Source: an uncultured Bacillus sp. (GTDB taxonomy: Bacteria; Bacillota; Bacilli; Bacillales_B; DSM-18226). From it: a stretch of 36,143 nt of DNA. Shown one piece after another: positions 1 to 8,883 of this stretch. The notes under the pieces were generated by a model that saw only the letters and a list, made by a program, of their open reading frames with translations, made no database searches and had not been told where the DNA came from. Numbering within the stretch: the first letter of the stretch is position 1; the number at the start of each line of letters is the position of its first letter. The translations under genes were made by a program, and so were the position numbers. The DNA is taken from NCBI RefSeq assembly GCF_946478885.1, contig NZ_CAMLDX010000029.1, forward strand, positions 1 through 36,143, given 5' to 3'.

Positions 1-329
1 TGAAGGAAAAGGTGCTCAAGGTGCTTTATAAGTAGAAGGAACACTGGTAAAAAATAAAAAGAACGGAGCGGCTTTTTGTGACAAGCCGGGTCCGTCCTTT
101 AATCATATATACAACGTTTCACGCTTTATAGTAATGTTTTCTAAAACACTTGAGATTCAGTACATTCCCCTGGTGCACAATCAAGAGGAAGCAGAGATAC
201 ATCAACAAAGAATCTACTTTCCTATTGCACAGAGTCTGATCAGATGTTCTCAACACAAAAGCTCTAAGAAATGCCTTGTTGTGTGAATCGAGAGCAGCAC
301 ATATGAAATAGCCCCGCTGCTAGAAGCAC
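1..329. other. Non-coding left edge (no complete gene)
   Basis: I see no complete gene in this stretch. The first ~31 bases on the plus strand could be the last few codons of a gene entering from outside the window (one frame ends at TAA near 29-31, another at TAG near 33-35), but this is too short to support a call. A hairpin lies at 58-101 and is listed separately. The rest, 102-329, has no good reading frame on either strand and no recognisable RNA motif. In B. subtilis the spore coat gene cotE follows ricA on the same strand; no cotE start is visible here. Confidence 0.5.
58..101 (+). terminator. Hairpin, probable transcription terminator
   Basis: The arms AAAGAACGGAGCGGCTT and AAGCCGGGTCCGTCCTTT pair imperfectly around a TTTGTGAC loop, with an A-rich run before the stem and only a short T run after it. 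It probably ends a gene entering from the left edge on the plus strand. It could also act weakly on minus-strand transcripts leaving ricA, because the A-rich left flank reads as T on that strand. Confidence 0.55.
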
Positions 330-758
330 TTAATGATGGGAACAGGATTTATTAGCAAGCTCCGAGCCGGTTTCCCCGCTTAATAGATCGCCTCCTGTTG
401 ATCTTATTATTTCGTTAGTAACAGCATTCGAAATTGTTGTTGCCACAAGCTGAAGAAGATCATTAACATCTGATTGTGACTGTTTAAATTCATTTACAAT
501 CGGAATTTCATCCAATTCCTGTTCCAACTGACTGATCTTTTCTTCTGTCTTCTTTAAGGCTTCTTCTTTACTATAGTGCTGAAAATTAACTGCTTGTTTT
601 TGCAGACCTTTGATTGCTTTAATGCTCGTTCTCACTTTCTCATTTTCGTGGATCGCTGCCTCGGCTCGTTTAAAGAAGTCAACTTCATCTGTTTCAGCAA
701 TCATCTTAGCAATTTCCCGCGCCTTTGCAATGATTTCATCCTTTGAAAAATTCCCCAT
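330..758 (-). CDS. ricA: RicA (YmcA), subunit of the RicAFT (Y-) complex
   Basis: This 142-residue, highly charged helical protein matches the YlbF/YmcA family and the usual RicA length of about 143. The family is known to form a complex with YlbF (RicF) and YaaT (RicT) that carries iron-sulfur clusters, works with RNase Y in mRNA maturation, and promotes competence, sporulation and biofilm formation. In the sequence, residues 1-70 are rich in Lys/Glu helices, the middle contains a second helical pair, and the tail ends in a Cys followed by Ser-His-His; that lone cysteine is a candidate cluster ligand (inference). The gene begins 2 bases after the miaB stop, so the two are almost certainly cotranscribed. 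RNase Y itself is encoded further right at 7095-8660. Start ATG at 758. Confidence 0.93.
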   Translation of the reverse strand: MGNFSKDEIIAKAREIAKMIAETDEVDFFKRAEAAIHENEKVRTSIKAIKGLQKQAVNFQHYSKEEALKKTEEKISQLEQELDEIPIVNEFKQSQSDVNDLLQLVATTISNAVTNEIIRSTGGDLLSGETGSELANKSCSHH

Positions 759-760
759 TA

Positions 761-2386
761 TTAGTCCACCTCAACCATTTCAAGTTCTTCTATCATTTTA
801 CCATTAAGTGACCATGTTTTGGCATCAGTTATTTTCACTTTTACAATTTTTCCGATAGCAGATTTTGGACCGGAGAAATTTACAAGCTTATTCCTGCGTG
901 TATAGCCGGCAAGAATGTCAGGATTATTTTTGCTTTCTCCCTCAACAAGAACCTCAACAACCTGTCCCTTGTATTTCTGCATGGCTTCTGCTGAAAGCTC
1001 ATTAACGACTGCATTTAAACGCTGTAGGCGTTCTTTCTTCACTTCTATTGGCACATTATCATGCATTTTTGCCGCTGGTGTGCCTTCCCGCGGAGAATAA
1101 ATAAAGGTGTAGGCTCCTTCATATCCTACCGCGCGATATAATGAGAGTGTTTCCTCAAATTGTTCTTCCGTCTCATTCGGATATCCGACAATGATATCAG
1201 TTGTTAGAGCTACATTCGGAATCGCCGCTTTAATCTTCCTGACCAGTTCAAGATATTCCTCCCTTGTATATTTACGAGCCATAATTTTTAATACATCGGT
1301 TGAACCAGATTGTACCGGTAAATGGATATGTTCCAGCAAATTGCCACCTTTAGCAAGCACTTCAATTAGGTGGTCGTCAAAGTCCCGTGGATGACTTGTC
1401 GTAAAGCGGATTCTCGGGATCCCAATCTGGCGGATTTCATCCATTAGGTCTCCAAGTCCGTATTTCATATCAGAGAAATCTTTTCCATATGCGTTAACGT
1501 TTTGACCAAGCAATGTAATTTCCTGATATCCTTGTGTTGCAAGCTGTCGAACCTCTTGAATGATATCTTCCGGACGACGGCTCCTTTCCTTTCCACGTGT
1601 ATATGGGACAATACAATACGTACAGAATTTATCACAGCCATACATGATATTTACCCACGCTTTAATCTTTCCCTGTCTGACTTTAGGAAGATTCTCTATC
1701 ACATCGCCTTCCTTCGTCCACACTTCAACTACCATTTCTTTTGACATATAGGCATCATGTAAAATGTGCGGAAGACGATGAATATTATGAGTTCCAAAAA
1801 TCATATCGACATGATGATGGGTTTTTAAAATTTTATTTACGACCGATTCTTCCTGTGACATGCATCCACAGATTCCTAATAATAAATCAGGGTTTTCAGC
1901 TTTTAATTGTTTAAGATGTCCAATTTCACCAAATACTTTATTTTCTGCATTCTCGCGGATGGCACATGTATTTAGTAAAATAACATCGGATTTTTCAACA
2001 GATTCAGCCTCCACATAACCAAGAGTCTGAAAAATTCCTGACATGACTTCTGTATCATGCTCATTCATTTGGCAACCGTATGTTAAGATTTTAAATTTCT
2101 TCCCATTGCCCATTCCCTGGAGCCTCACCGGAATCTTAAAATCCGTTAAAAAGTTAACCTGTTGTTTTCCGCGTCTTTTTCCTTCTTTTAAATCAGGAGC
2201 TTCATTAATCGTTACGTCTCTTCCAGAGATACGATAAGTCGTTTTTCCATTCTCTTGCTTGAGCATCTTAGCGCCGGTGAAATCAAAGTACTGGCTGTAA
2301 TCCTTTTCGTCAGAAGCGGATTTTTTGTCCGTTGGCGAAGCAGGATTAATTTGCTGCGTTTGTTCTTTACGTTGCTTTTCGTTCAT
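761..2386 (-). CDS. miaB: MiaB, tRNA (N6-isopentenyladenosine-37-C2)-methylthiotransferase
   Basis: This radical-SAM enzyme adds the methylthio group to i6A37 of tRNAs reading UNN codons. With the start chosen here it has 541 residues. The N-terminal UPF0004 domain shows the three cluster cysteines C105 (YGCQMNEHD), C141 ([12 protein letters not shown]) and C175 ([10 protein letters not shown]). The radical-SAM CxxxCxxC motif is at C251/C255/C258 ([10 protein letters not shown]), and a TRAM domain ends the protein. The extra ~85 residues before the first domain are typical of the Bacillus enzyme (YmcB). The ATG at 2386 is preferred over an in-frame ATG 13 codons upstream because AAAGGGGA lies at the right distance before it. 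ricA follows directly. Confidence 0.96.
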   Translation of the reverse strand: MNEKQRKEQTQQINPASPTDKKSASDEKDYSQYFDFTGAKMLKQENGKTTYRISGRDVTINEAPDLKEGKRRGKQQVNFLTDFKIPVRLQGMGNGKKFKILTYGCQMNEHDTEVMSGIFQTLGYVEAESVEKSDVILLNTCAIRENAENKVFGEIGHLKQLKAENPDLLLGICGCMSQEESVVNKILKTHHHVDMIFGTHNIHRLPHILHDAYMSKEMVVEVWTKEGDVIENLPKVRQGKIKAWVNIMYGCDKFCTYCIVPYTRGKERSRRPEDIIQEVRQLATQGYQEITLLGQNVNAYGKDFSDMKYGLGDLMDEIRQIGIPRIRFTTSHPRDFDDHLIEVLAKGGNLLEHIHLPVQSGSTDVLKIMARKYTREEYLELVRKIKAAIPNVALTTDIIVGYPNETEEQFEETLSLYRAVGYEGAYTFIYSPREGTPAAKMHDNVPIEVKKERLQRLNAVVNELSAEAMQKYKGQVVEVLVEGESKNNPDILAGYTRRNKLVNFSGPKSAIGKIVKVKITDAKTWSLNGKMIEELEMVEVD

Positions 2387-2610
2387 GTCAATCCCCTTTC
2401 TACTAAAAAACAATAACCATATCACTCATTGTTGACATACAACTAACCATTTTAAACTAATCATGTAAAACAAACAATATCATATACTATTAACGAAAAT
2501 TATATCGTATTTTTTGCACATAGCCTTTTAAAAAAAAGGGACATGACCTGCCAACCATGCAGTGAAATTTATGGATGTGTCATAACGGACATATATTATT
2601 TTTCATTGTT

Positions 2611-2641
2611 GAAAAAGGCCGGTGAATATTCATCACCGGCC
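2611..2641 (-). terminator. Rho-independent terminator of korAB
   Basis: A perfect 9-bp stem GGCCGGTGA/TCACCGGCC (2617-2625 and 2633-2641) with a 7-base loop is followed on the minus strand by TTTTTC. It lies 30 bases past the korB stop and separates korAB from miaB-ricA. Confidence 0.9.
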
Positions 2642-2671
2642 TCGATCGTTTATATTTTATACCAAACTTTA

Positions 2672-3538
2672 TTATTCAAACTCTGCCACTAATTTATTGA
2701 AGTGCTCAACATCAAGATTCAAATCAGCTCCAATTAATGGTTTCTCTGCATAGCCTTTAATCAATTGCTGATAAGAAGAACGCTCAGTATTTTGATAAAT
2801 CAGGCCTGTCACTAAACCATTGTGCTCCATAATAGTTTGCATGGCCGCTTCACGATTTGAAGGATCATAGTTTTCAACAGAACTTAGATGTGTCAGGTTT
2901 TCTTTAAACCAGTCATAAGTGTTGACTTTATTATAAGTAACACATGGGCTGAATACATTAATAAATGAGAAACCGTTATGTTTAATGCCTGCTTCAATTA
3001 GTGAAGTCAGCTCTTTTAAATCTGTTGAAAATCCTTGCGCAATAAATGTTGCACCAGCTGATAATGCTAATTCCATAGGTGAAACAGCCTGTTCTACAGA
3101 ACCATAAGGTGTAGATTTAGTTTTAAATCCTGCAGCAGAACGAGGAGAAGTTTGTCCTTTTGTTAATCCATATATTTGATTATCCATCACAATATAAGTA
3201 ATGTCGATATTACGACGGATCGCATGAACTGTGTGACTCATACCGATAGCAAAACCGTCTCCGTCTCCCCCGGAAGCAATTACTGTTAGATCACGATTTG
3301 CCATTTTCAGTCCTTGAGCAATCGGAAGGGAACGTCCGTGAATACTGTGGACGCCATATGAATTAATGTAACCTGAGATACGCCCTGAACAGCCGATACC
3401 AGATATAACAGCCAAATTTTCAGGTTCTAAACCTACATTTGCAGCAGCACGTTGAATAGCTGCCTGTACGGAGAAGTCTCCACACCCAGGACACCAGTTT
3501 GGTTTAACATTATTACGAAAGTCTTTAAATGTTGCCAT
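2672..3538 (-). CDS. korB: 2-oxoacid:ferredoxin oxidoreductase, beta subunit (KorB)
   Basis: KorB is the thiamine-diphosphate-binding subunit of a CoA-dependent 2-oxoacid (probably 2-oxoglutarate) oxidoreductase that passes electrons to ferredoxin. It is 288 residues long. C16 and C19 (NWCPGCGD), C50 (GIGCSGR) and C199 (FSPCVTYN) fit the four ligands of the single [4Fe-4S] cluster of two-subunit enzymes. The ThDP/Mg motif is GGDGDGFAIG near residue 90 with N120 in MDNQIYGLTKGQ. The start is the ATG at 3538, where the family's MATFKDFRNN begins, with AGGAG about 12 bases upstream. An in-frame ATG at 3559 would overlap korA and has no better site. The korA stop is 2 bases upstream, so the pair is an operon. 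Confidence 0.93.
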   Translation of the reverse strand: MATFKDFRNNVKPNWCPGCGDFSVQAAIQRAAANVGLEPENLAVISGIGCSGRISGYINSYGVHSIHGRSLPIAQGLKMANRDLTVIASGGDGDGFAIGMSHTVHAIRRNIDITYIVMDNQIYGLTKGQTSPRSAAGFKTKSTPYGSVEQAVSPMELALSAGATFIAQGFSTDLKELTSLIEAGIKHNGFSFINVFSPCVTYNKVNTYDWFKENLTHLSSVENYDPSNREAAMQTIMEHNGLVTGLIYQNTERSSYQQLIKGYAEKPLIGADLNLDVEHFNKLVAEFE

Positions 3539-3540
3539 TC

Positions 3541-5271
3541 TTATAACAACTCCTTGCATTTTGTGTAAACTTCATGCGGTAAATACGGATTTCCGTTGTA
3601 CTTTAAAACTTTATTAATTTTTTCGATATTTCCAACGTTCATTTTAATGATATTCGCTAATTGGCCAGTAGCGTTGTTTTCTACAACCGCAATCTTCTTC
3701 GCAGAATTTACTAATGGCAGTAATTCATCAGTTGGGAAAGGATGAATTAAGCGAATATGAGCATGGTTTACTTTCAAGCCGTCTTTTTCTAAGCGTATAA
3801 CAGCTTCTTCAATGGCACCTCTAGTTGAGTTGAACCCAATAATTAACAGGTCTGCTTCTTCATGCGGTGCATTTTTGTATACAGGAGTGTTAAACTTAAT
3901 GTTATCAAGCTTTCTGAACCGTTTATCCATTTGTGCATTTCGGTTTGCAGCTGCTTCAGATGGTTTTCCTGTTTCATCGTGCTCAACACCGGTAACATGG
4001 TGAACACCGTATTTCATTCCAGGAATCACACGTGGTGATACGCCATCTTCTGTTACTTCATAGCGTTTGAAATAGCTGTTTGTTTCAGGAAGCTCATCTT
4101 GAATGAGTTTTCCACGGCGAATTTGCACCTTACTGTAATCAAGCGGATCTACTGTTTGTTTTCCGAGTGAAAGCTGTAAATCAGATAAAACAATAACTGG
4201 GCATTGGTATTCTTCTGCCAGATTAAATGCTTCTGCTGTATCATAGAATGCTTCCTGAACTGTACTTGGCGCCATGACGATTTTTGGAATTTCACCATGT
4301 GTTCCATAGATCATCGCCATTAAATCCGATTGCTCTTGTTTTGTTGGAAGACCTGTTGAAGGGCCCCCACGTTGGGTATCAACAATAACAAGAGGTGTTT
4401 CCGTCATACCGGATAATCCAATAGCTTCCATTTTAAGAGAAAGTCCAGGACCTGCAGAAGCTGTTATTGACCGAACACCACCATAGTTTGCTCCGATCGC
4501 CATTGTTGCTGCAGCAATTTCATCTTCAGTTTGAATCACAGCTCCACCAAGGGGTGGAAGTTGTTTAATTAAATATTCCATAATTTCAGAAGCTGGTGTG
4601 ATTGGGTATGCAGCCATGAAGCGGCATCCTCCAGCTAAAGCACCCAGTGCAATTGCATCATTACCAATCATAAACAAACGTTTTTGTCCATCTGCTTTTT
4701 CTAATTCCATAATTTGAGTGGCATCAGTTAATTGATTTTTTAGATAATCATAGCCAGCCTTAATTGCTTCCATATTCTTATCAACGACTTGTTGACCCTT
4801 TTTCCCAAAAATCTCTTGAACTACATCTTTAAATACGTTAATATTTAAGTTCAGGATAGCGCAAGTTGCTCCGACTGCCACCATGTTCTTCATTAAAGAA
4901 GTTCCAAGGTCAGTTGCAATTTCTGTAAATGGAACCGCATACATCGATGCTTGCGTATCTTCTGGTTTCTTAGGATTTAATCTGGAATCAGCAATAATAA
5001 TTCCATTTTCATGAAGTTCTTTATAGTTTACGTCAATTGTTTCCTGATCAAAAGCTACTAAAATATCAAGATCATCGGCAATTGATCGAACCTGTGTTGT
5101 GCTAACGCGAATTTTGTTGTTTGTATGGCCGCCTTTAATCCTAGAGGAAAAGTGACGATACCCGTATAAATAGTATCCTAAGCGGTTTAATGCGATAGAG
5201 AATATCTCTCCTGTGCTTTCAATTCCTTCTCCCTGCTGTCCTCCAACTTTCCATGAAAGCTGATTGATCAT
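3541..5271 (-). CDS. korA: 2-oxoacid:ferredoxin oxidoreductase, fused gamma-alpha subunit (KorA)
   Basis: This 576-residue partner of KorB has two parts. Residues ~1-185 are the gamma domain (KVGGQQGEGIESTG near the start, then RHFSSRIKGGHTNN). Residues ~195-575 are the pyrimidine-binding alpha domain (AAYPITPASEIMEYL, TEDEIAAATMAIGANYGG, TASAGPGLSLKMEAIGLSG) plus the C-terminal transketolase-like domain. The gamma-alpha fusion with no separate ferredoxin-like delta subunit is the usual form in aerobic Bacillaceae and actinobacteria. The likely substrate is 2-oxoglutarate, although pyruvate or branched oxoacids cannot be excluded. The ATG at 5271 follows AAAGGGGTG. The upstream promoter carries a CcpA-type site at 5409-5422. 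Confidence 0.93.
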   Translation of the reverse strand: MINQLSWKVGGQQGEGIESTGEIFSIALNRLGYYLYGYRHFSSRIKGGHTNNKIRVSTTQVRSIADDLDILVAFDQETIDVNYKELHENGIIIADSRLNPKKPEDTQASMYAVPFTEIATDLGTSLMKNMVAVGATCAILNLNINVFKDVVQEIFGKKGQQVVDKNMEAIKAGYDYLKNQLTDATQIMELEKADGQKRLFMIGNDAIALGALAGGCRFMAAYPITPASEIMEYLIKQLPPLGGAVIQTEDEIAAATMAIGANYGGVRSITASAGPGLSLKMEAIGLSGMTETPLVIVDTQRGGPSTGLPTKQEQSDLMAMIYGTHGEIPKIVMAPSTVQEAFYDTAEAFNLAEEYQCPVIVLSDLQLSLGKQTVDPLDYSKVQIRRGKLIQDELPETNSYFKRYEVTEDGVSPRVIPGMKYGVHHVTGVEHDETGKPSEAAANRNAQMDKRFRKLDNIKFNTPVYKNAPHEEADLLIIGFNSTRGAIEEAVIRLEKDGLKVNHAHIRLIHPFPTDELLPLVNSAKKIAVVENNATGQLANIIKMNVGNIEKINKVLKYNGNPYLPHEVYTKCKELL

Positions 5272-5408
5272 GTTTTACACCCCTTTAATTACGTAAAGAA
5301 TAAGTTCTGTATGTAACTTTTTGTTTAGTATAACATCCTTCCTATCCAATAACTAAAAATATGCTTGCTTTTTTCATTATTTTTCAATATTTTTGGAAAT
5401 TGAATAGC

Positions 5409-5422
5409 TCTAAACGTTTTCA
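5409..5422 (-). promoter_or_regulatory. Near-consensus CcpA cre site overlapping the korAB start region
   Basis: On the minus strand it reads TGAAAACGTTTAGA, which fits TGWAANCGNTNWCA with one mismatch (G for C at position 13). It starts right after the predicted -10 box, covering roughly +1 to +14. Sites in that position normally repress by blocking initiation. Confidence 0.6.
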
Positions 5423-5451
5423 ATTCTAGACCTGATTGATCAAAAAAGCAA
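5423..5451 (-). promoter_or_regulatory. Predicted sigma-A promoter of korAB
   Basis: On the minus strand the -35 is TTGCTT (5446-5451), the spacer is 17 bases, and the -10 is TAGAAT (5423-5428). The -35 is weak in its second half. The abutting cre-type site makes this position more credible than other AT-rich candidates nearer korA. Confidence 0.5.
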
Positions 5452-5557
5452 CCCTTTCTGACAAATTTATGACCAAAATATGAATATTTTTTATTTATGA
5501 AATAATAATGCTTTTTTCATATTGATTTTTTGTAATTACTTGTTCTAAAACTAAAAA

Positions 5558-5571
5558 TGAAAACGTTTACA
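5558..5571. promoter_or_regulatory. Perfect-consensus CcpA cre site, korAB upstream region
   Basis: TGAAAACGTTTACA matches TGWAANCGNTNWCA at every defined position and on both strands. It lies just over 100 bases upstream of the predicted korAB -35, too far for simple steric block but suitable as an auxiliary site for the proximal cre. Confidence 0.6.
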
Positions 5572-5691
5572 TTTTTTTATATCTAAATATTTACTTCCTT
5601 AACCATTCCTATTCTTATTGAAATCTTTATTTTATATCAGGATAATGTATTTTTTATTGTCAAGTAGAGCATTCCATGGTTATTTTCCAGA

Positions 5692-5721
5692 AGAAAACCT
5701 GTTTGCTCAGGCAAACAGGTT
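5692..5721 (-). terminator. Rho-independent terminator of spoVS
   Basis: A perfect 11-bp stem AACCTGTTTGC/GCAAACAGGTT (5696-5706 and 5711-5721) with a 4-base loop is followed on the minus strand by TTTTCTTC. It lies 25 bases past the spoVS stop. Confidence 0.9.
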
Positions 5722-5745
5722 ATACTTATTTCGCGATGTGCTTAT

Positions 5746-6006
5746 TTATCTGGGCTCAATAATTAATTTGATCGCTGTTCTCTCTTCACCATCAATTTGA
5801 ATATCAGTGAAGGCTGGGATACAAATTAAATCCACTCCGCTAGGCGCAACGAATCCTCTTGCGATCGCTACCGCTTTAACCGCTTGGTTTAATGCACCTG
5901 CGCCGATTGCCTGGATTTCTGCCCCGCCTCTTTCTCGCAGAACCCCAGCAAGAGCACCAGCTACAGAATTAGGATTAGACTTTGCTGAAACCTTTAATAT
6001 TTCCAT
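5746..6006 (-). CDS. spoVS: SpoVS, stage V sporulation protein S
   Basis: The protein is 86 residues, exactly the family length, and has the nearly invariant start MEILKVSAKSNPNSVAGALA followed by the Alba-like RGGAEIQAIGAGALNQAVKA segment. In B. subtilis SpoVS is needed for coat assembly and normal septation during sporulation; the family resembles Alba nucleic-acid-binding proteins, and its molecular role is not settled. The ATG at 6006 follows AAGGAGGAGCTAGGA, a very strong site. The gene stands alone between its own sigma-H-like promoter and a strong terminator. Confidence 0.97.
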   Translation of the reverse strand: MEILKVSAKSNPNSVAGALAGVLRERGGAEIQAIGAGALNQAVKAVAIARGFVAPSGVDLICIPAFTDIQIDGEERTAIKLIIEPR

Positions 6007-6083
6007 TCCTAGCTCCTCCTTGTTTGATCCCTTCCATCTGTGTGTAGAATGAACATTTCAGGATATATCATTCCATTGATACT

Positions 6084-6112
6084 ATATTCAGGAGATCTGC
6101 CGTATATTCCGG
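6084..6112 (-). promoter_or_regulatory. Sigma-H-like promoter of spoVS
   Basis: The minus strand carries CCGGAATAT, an 11-base gap, then CCTGAATAT. Against the sigma-H consensus RnAGGAwWW - n11-12 - RnnGAATww, the GGA(A/T) core and GAAT core are intact and correctly spaced, while two flanking positions differ. B. subtilis spoVS is sigma-H dependent. Predicted start of transcription is about 70 nt before the start codon. Confidence 0.55.
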
Positions 6113-6214
6113 CTTGGACGAAAAGAAATGGTTTCAGACACATTTTGCTGTAAAAAACCTTCTATTATATATGTGAACAACCAAACACATTGTTCTGCTC
6201 ATAATTTATATGAA

Positions 6215-7012
6215 TTATGAATAAAATGGATGCTCCTCATTTATTTGAATCGGTTCAATTTTCTTGGCGTGACCCGTTTTCTTATCAATCTCAATGGACA
6301 CAGCGCATAGCTGGGAACGGCCGTTCTTAGGAGCCTCAAAACGAGCTGGCATACCGGTTAAAAATCTCCGAAGCACCAGTTCTTTTTCCATGCCTAATAT
6401 GCCATCATATGGACCTGTCATACCCACATCTGACATATAAGCCGTTCCTTGAGGCAAAATACGTTTGTCTGCTGTTTGTACATGTGTATGAGTCCCTACC
6501 ACAGCAGATACTCTTCCATCCAAATACCACCCCATTGCCTGCTTTTCACTGGTCGCTTCAGCATGAAAATCAACAAAAATTATTGGTGTTCTTTTTTGTG
6601 CCTCTTGAATAAGCTCGTCTGCTTTTTGAAAAGGGCAGTCATTTGGCGGTAAAAAAGTTCTTCCCTGGAGACTGATAACTGCTACTTCATCCTGATTCAT
6701 CTTATAATACACGATTCCCTTTCCAGGGTTATTTTCCGGAAAATTCGCTGGTCTGACAAGATATTTTGCGTCGTCAATAAATTCATATATTTCTCGGTTA
6801 TCCCAGGTATGATTTCCTAATGTAACAACTTGTGCACCAGCCTCAAGAAATCCACGATATATTTTTTCCGTTATTCCTCTCCCTCCAGCTGCGTTTTCTC
6901 CATTGATTATCGTTACATGTGGACGATATTTCTCTTTTAATTTTGGAAGATACATTTTCACCATGTCTCTCCCCAATGAACTAACTACATCCCCAATAAA
7001 TAAAATGTTCAT
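6215..7012 (-). CDS. ymdB: YmdB, calcineurin-like metallophosphodiesterase (TIGR00282 family)
   Basis: This 265-residue metallophosphoesterase is reported to hydrolyse cyclic mononucleotides (2',3'-cAMP/cGMP) and to influence biofilm, motility and nanotube phenotypes in B. subtilis. Every metal ligand of the family is present at the expected position: D8 (FIGDVV), E39 and N40 (INGENAAGG), N67 and H68 (LGNHTWDN), H150 (VDFHAEATSEK), H175 and H177 (VGTHTHVQT). The ATG at 7012 follows AAAGGATTG. It lies just downstream of rny, as in other Bacillaceae, but a strong hairpin separates the two, so readthrough or an own promoter is needed. Confidence 0.95.
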   Translation of the reverse strand: MNILFIGDVVSSLGRDMVKMYLPKLKEKYRPHVTIINGENAAGGRGITEKIYRGFLEAGAQVVTLGNHTWDNREIYEFIDDAKYLVRPANFPENNPGKGIVYYKMNQDEVAVISLQGRTFLPPNDCPFQKADELIQEAQKRTPIIFVDFHAEATSEKQAMGWYLDGRVSAVVGTHTHVQTADKRILPQGTAYMSDVGMTGPYDGILGMEKELVLRRFLTGMPARFEAPKNGRSQLCAVSIEIDKKTGHAKKIEPIQINEEHPFYS

Positions 7013-7066
7013 GAAACAATCCTTTCTGCAAAGTGTGTTAATCTCAAATATCCCTTGTCATGTACA

Positions 7067-7102
7067 CAAAATAAAGCGGTGTGGATACACCGCTTTATTT
7101 TG
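7067..7102 (-). terminator. Terminator at the 3' end of rny
   Basis: A perfect 16-bp stem CAAAATAAAGCGGTGT/ACACCGCTTTATTTTG (7067-7082 and 7087-7102) with a 4-base loop overlaps the rny stop codon. The U-rich arm itself supplies the T tract on the minus strand. Confidence 0.85.
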
Positions 7103-8660
7103 CATATTCAACTGCTCTTGTTTCACGAATAACCGTAACTTTAATATGTCCTGGATAATCCAGTTCATTTTCAATTTTTTTGCGGATATCGCGAGCAAGT
7201 CGATGTGCTTCAAGGTCATCGATTTGTTCTGGTTTAACTGAAATCCTGACTTCTCTGCCTGCCTGAATTGCGAAAGATTTATCAACTCCATCAAATGATT
7301 CCGATATTTCTTCCAGCTTTTCAAGTCGGCGAATGTAGTTTTCAAGCGTTTCTCTTCTTGCACCTGGACGTGCTGCAGAAAGTGCATCCGCTGCTGCAAC
7401 AAGAACCGCAATAATTGAAGTTGGTTCTGTATCACCATGGTGAGATGCGATACTGTTGATAACGACAGGATGTTCCTTGTATTTTGTTGCCAGTTCAACC
7501 CCAATTTCAACATGGCTACCTTCCACTTCATGGTCAATCGCTTTCCCGATATCATGGAGTAACCCTGCACGGCGTGCCAATACTTCATCTTCGCCGAGCT
7601 CAGCTGCCAGCATTCCTGTCAGCTGTGCTACTTCTATTGAATGCTTAAGAACATTTTGGCCGTAACTTGTACGGAACTTTAAACGACCAAGAATTTTAAT
7701 CAGATCAGGATGCAAGCCATGGACTCCGACCTCAAAGGTAGTTTGTTCTCCGATTTCACGAATATGTTCATCCACTTCGCGTCGTGCTTTATCTACCATT
7801 TCTTCAATACGTGCAGGATGTATTCTGCCGTCTTGAACGAGTTTTTCTAATGCCAGGCGTGCTGTCTCCCGTCGGATTGGATCAAAACCAGACAGAATGA
7901 CGGCTTCTGGTGTATCATCAATAATGAGATCAATCCCGGTAAGGGTCTCTAAAGTGCGAATATTACGCCCTTCACGACCGATAATCCGCCCTTTCATCTC
8001 ATCATTCGGAAGATTAACGACTGATACAGTTGTTTCAGAAACATGATCAGCTGCACATCGTTGGATAGCTAGAGACAAGATGGATTTTGCTTTCTTGTCA
8101 GACTCCTCTTTTGCTCGTATCTCGCTTTCTTTTATCATTACAGCGATATCGTGATTTAATTCATGCTCGACCCGCTCTAAAATGATGGCCCTTGCCTCTT
8201 CACGAGTTAAGCCCGAGATTCGTTCCAGTTCTGCTTGCTGTTTTTGTACGATCTCGTCCACTTTGCTTTCCATCTCTTCAATATGCTGTTGTCTTTTATT
8301 AAGAGAATCATCTCTTTTCTCTAAAAGAGCTTCACGTTTATCTAACGTTTCATCCTTTCGGTCAAGATTTTCCTCTTTTTGCAGTAAACGATTTTCTTGT
8401 TTTTGCAGTTCATTCCTTCGATCACGAATTTCTCGCTCTGCTTCGTTACGAAGCTTATGAATTTCATCCTTTGCCTCTAACAGGGCTTCTTTCTTCAGAG
8501 TCTCAGCATCACGCTTTGCATCTTCTAATATTTGATTTGCTGCATTTTTAGCACCTGCTATTTTTGCTTCAGCAACGGATTTACGGTAAAGATAGCCAAC
8601 AACTACACCGACGATAAGGCCAAGCAAAATGGAGATGACTGCTGTCGTAAGGTCCATCAT
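7095..8660 (-). CDS. rny: Ribonuclease Y (RNase Y)
   Basis: RNase Y is the membrane-anchored endoribonuclease that initiates bulk mRNA decay in Bacillus. The 521 residues show the full layout: a transmembrane helix at ~6-25; a long charged coiled coil at ~30-200; a KH domain with [11 protein letters not shown] at 224-234; and an HD domain with H340 and the H369-D370 pair ([18 protein letters not shown]), followed by SHHGD. Two ATGs stand in tandem (8660 and 8657) after AAGGAGGTGAA; the second has the more usual spacing, and the proteins differ by one Met. Neighbours ymdB and ricA are functionally linked to RNA turnover. Confidence 0.97.
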   Translation of the reverse strand: MMDLTTAVISILLGLIVGVVVGYLYRKSVAEAKIAGAKNAANQILEDAKRDAETLKKEALLEAKDEIHKLRNEAEREIRDRRNELQKQENRLLQKEENLDRKDETLDKREALLEKRDDSLNKRQQHIEEMESKVDEIVQKQQAELERISGLTREEARAIILERVEHELNHDIAVMIKESEIRAKEESDKKAKSILSLAIQRCAADHVSETTVSVVNLPNDEMKGRIIGREGRNIRTLETLTGIDLIIDDTPEAVILSGFDPIRRETARLALEKLVQDGRIHPARIEEMVDKARREVDEHIREIGEQTTFEVGVHGLHPDLIKILGRLKFRTSYGQNVLKHSIEVAQLTGMLAAELGEDEVLARRAGLLHDIGKAIDHEVEGSHVEIGVELATKYKEHPVVINSIASHHGDTEPTSIIAVLVAAADALSAARPGARRETLENYIRRLEKLEEISESFDGVDKSFAIQAGREVRISVKPEQIDDLEAHRLARDIRKKIENELDYPGHIKVTVIRETRAVEYAK

Positions 8661-8785
8661 TTCACCTCCTTCTGCTATGAACTTTTTTTGTTACGTTTCT
8701 AAAGTGTCAACATGTACATTGCAAATTTCAATATACAGCTCATATAGCTTTTCAAAACTCATAGAAATGTAAAATATACAATTTT

Positions 8786-8814
8786 ATTGTAAGGCTGCGT
8801 ATTTTCAATGTCAA
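8786..8814 (-). promoter_or_regulatory. Sigma-A promoter of rny
   Basis: On the minus strand, a consensus -35 TTGACA (8809-8814) and a -10 TACAAT (8786-8791) are separated by exactly 17 bases. Predicted leader before the rny start is about 120 nt. Confidence 0.75.
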
Positions 8815-8883
8815 GTTTGTCTTCAGGCTTTTGTAATTTATGTAAAATCCTGCTAGTTAGAGCTGCTCTCGACAAAGCATAAT

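Larger units (their letters stand above)
5272..5745. other. korA-spoVS intergenic region, AT-rich regulatory DNA
   Basis: No gene is present. The region contains the korAB promoter (5423-5451), two cre-type sites (5409-5422 and 5558-5571) and the spoVS terminator (5696-5721). The predicted korAB leader is about 145 nt long and very AT-rich, with no riboswitch motif that I recognise. Confidence 0.7.

Noticed and set aside
2433..2460. TTGACA followed by an AT-rich stretch on the plus strand, as a possible promoter
   Set aside because: No suitable -10 lies at 16-18 bases, and no plus-strand gene follows; miaB is on the other strand.
7058..7588. Long minus-strand frame inside rny
   Set aside because: It is a shadow of the RNase Y gene in another frame; composition and lack of a ribosome binding site rule it out.
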